Of a DNA stretch of 7,582 bases, positions 6,663 through 7,582 are shown one piece after another (position 1 is the first letter of the stretch; the number at the start of each line of letters is the position of its first letter). The stretch is from Minthousia sp045628125 (GTDB lineage: Bacteria; Bacteroidota; Bacteroidia; Bacteroidales; Bacteroidaceae): the NCBI GenBank assembly GCA_045628125.1, contig JAZQPA010000102.1, positions 1-7,582 of the forward strand, given 5' to 3'. A program made the position numbers and the translations under genes. A model generated the notes under the pieces. The model had not been told where the DNA came from. It saw only the letters and a program-made list of their open reading frames with translations, and searched no databases.

Positions 6663-7582
6663 ATGGAAAGAAACGAAATTAAGAAAGTTCTGCTGCTGGG
6701 TTCAGGAGCATTGAAGATAGGTGAGGCCGGTGAGTTCGATTATTCTGGCTCACAGGCATTAAAGGCATTGAAGGAGGAGGGAATCAAGACCGTTCTGATC
6801 AATCCTAACATCGCAACGGTACAGACCAGCGAGGGTGTGGCTGATGAGATTTACTTCCTTCCTGTTACCCCATTCTTTGTCGAGAAGGTTATTGCCAAGG
6901 AGCGTCCTCAGGGCATTCTGCTGGCATTTGGCGGTCAGACCGCACTGAACTGCGGTGTACAGCTGTTCGAGCAGGGTATTCTGGAGAAGTACAATGTACA
7001 GGTTCTGGGTACTCCGGTTCAGGCCATCATCGATACCGAGGACCGCGAGAAGTTCGTGGAGCGTCTGGATGAGATTGATGTAAAGACCATCAAGAGCCAG
7101 GCCGTTGAGAATATTGCTGATGCCCGTCAGGCAGCCAAGGAACTGGGTTATCCGGTCATCATTCGTGCTGCATATGCTTTAGGTGGTTTAGGTTCTGGTT
7201 TCTGCGACAACGAGGAGGAACTGAACAAGATTGCCGAAAAGGCATTCTCATTCTCCCCACAGGTGCTGGTGGAAAAGAGCCTGAAGGGCTGGAAGGAGAT
7301 TGAGTACGAGGTGGTTCGCGACCGTTACGACAACTGTATCACCGTCTGCAACATGGAGAACTTTGACCCGCTGGGTATCCATACCGGTGAGAGTATCGTT
7401 ATCGCTCCTTCACAGACACTGACCAACAGCGAATACCATAAACTGCGTGCACTGGCCATCAAGATTATCCGTCACATCGGCATTGTGGGTGAGTGTAACG
7501 TACAGTATGCTTTCGACCCTGAGAGCGAGGATTACCGTGTTATCGAGGTTAATGCACGACTTTCACGCAGTTCTGCATTGGC
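6663..7582 (+). CDS. carB: Carbamoyl-phosphate synthase large subunit, copy 2 (N-terminal part, cut by window edge)
   Basis: The ATG two bases after the carA stop opens a frame of 306 codons that runs off the right edge; this is about the first 28% of a CarB protein. It covers most of the carboxyphosphate ATP-grasp half. Expected residues are present: Arg168, the glycine-rich loop after it (G-G-L-G-S-G), His240 in G-I-H-T-G-E-S, Gln281, Glu295, Asn297, Arg299 and Arg302. By eye it is about 60-65% identical to the same part of the CarB at 2209-5496, so the two are clear paralogues, not an assembly duplicate. It keeps the ancestral S-Q-T-L and G-G-Q-T-A-L-N motifs that the first copy has changed. 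Coupling to carA suggests this is the normal glutamine-dependent partner. Its allosteric domain lies outside the window, so regulation cannot be compared. No Shine-Dalgarno site; translation is probably coupled to carA. Confidence 0.96.
   Translation, partial: MERNEIKKVLLLGSGALKIGEAGEFDYSGSQALKALKEEGIKTVLINPNIATVQTSEGVADEIYFLPVTPFFVEKVIAKERPQGILLAFGGQTALNCGVQLFEQGILEKYNVQVLGTPVQAIIDTEDREKFVERLDEIDVKTIKSQAVENIADARQAAKELGYPVIIRAAYALGGLGSGFCDNEEELNKIAEKAFSFSPQVLVEKSLKGWKEIEYEVVRDRYDNCITVCNMENFDPLGIHTGESIVIAPSQTLTNSEYHKLRALAIKIIRHIGIVGECNVQYAFDPESEDYRVIEVNARLSRSSAL

Noticed and set aside
6663..7582. Second carB as an assembly artefact or tandem copy of the first.
   Set aside because: The DNA and protein differ throughout (about 35-40% of residues), so it is a genuine paralogue.
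1..7582. Mobile elements, CRISPR arrays, tRNA or rRNA genes, phage or defence genes.
   Set aside because: No terminal inverted repeats, transposase motifs, regularly spaced repeats or RNA-gene signatures were seen; nearly all the sequence is accounted for by five conserved genes.

Overview
The window looks like chromosomal DNA from a Bacteroidales bacterium (Bacteroides/Phocaeicola/Prevotella type). The reasons are the Bacteroidetes-style -7 promoter elements (TAnnTTTG) on both sides of the divergent intergenic region, the lack of strong Shine-Dalgarno sites before most genes, and protein sequences of the Bacteroidetes kind. No species can be named from the sequence alone.

Layout. Bases 1-2080 carry two minus-strand genes that read as one unit. 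An acyltransferase-3 family membrane enzyme (2080-1130) comes first. After a 14-base gap comes a sodium:alanine/glycine symporter of the AGCS family (1115 to the left edge, C-terminus cut off). Bases 2081-2208 are a divergent intergenic region with one candidate promoter in each direction. On the plus strand follow a complete carbamoyl-phosphate synthase large subunit (CarB copy 1, 2209-5496), a strong intrinsic terminator (5501-5536), the glutaminase small subunit carA (5584-6660), and after 2 bases a second carB (6663 to the right edge, N-terminal 306 codons only).

How the genes work together. CarA releases ammonia from glutamine, and a CarB-type subunit uses it with bicarbonate and two ATP to make carbamoyl phosphate for arginine and pyrimidine synthesis. 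The locus has one glutaminase gene flanked by two large-subunit paralogues. CarB-2 is tightly coupled to carA. CarB-1 is insulated by its own promoter and terminator, so the two copies are probably regulated differently and perhaps serve different pathways.

The most interesting point is that all three carbamoyl-phosphate synthase proteins resemble, by remembered motifs, the animal-type enzymes CAD and CPS1 more than the E. coli enzyme. In addition, the C-terminal allosteric domain of CarB-1 keeps most positions that form the N-acetylglutamate pocket in human CPS1. The rest of the window is ordinary: no RNA genes, insertion sequences, CRISPR arrays or phage genes are visible.
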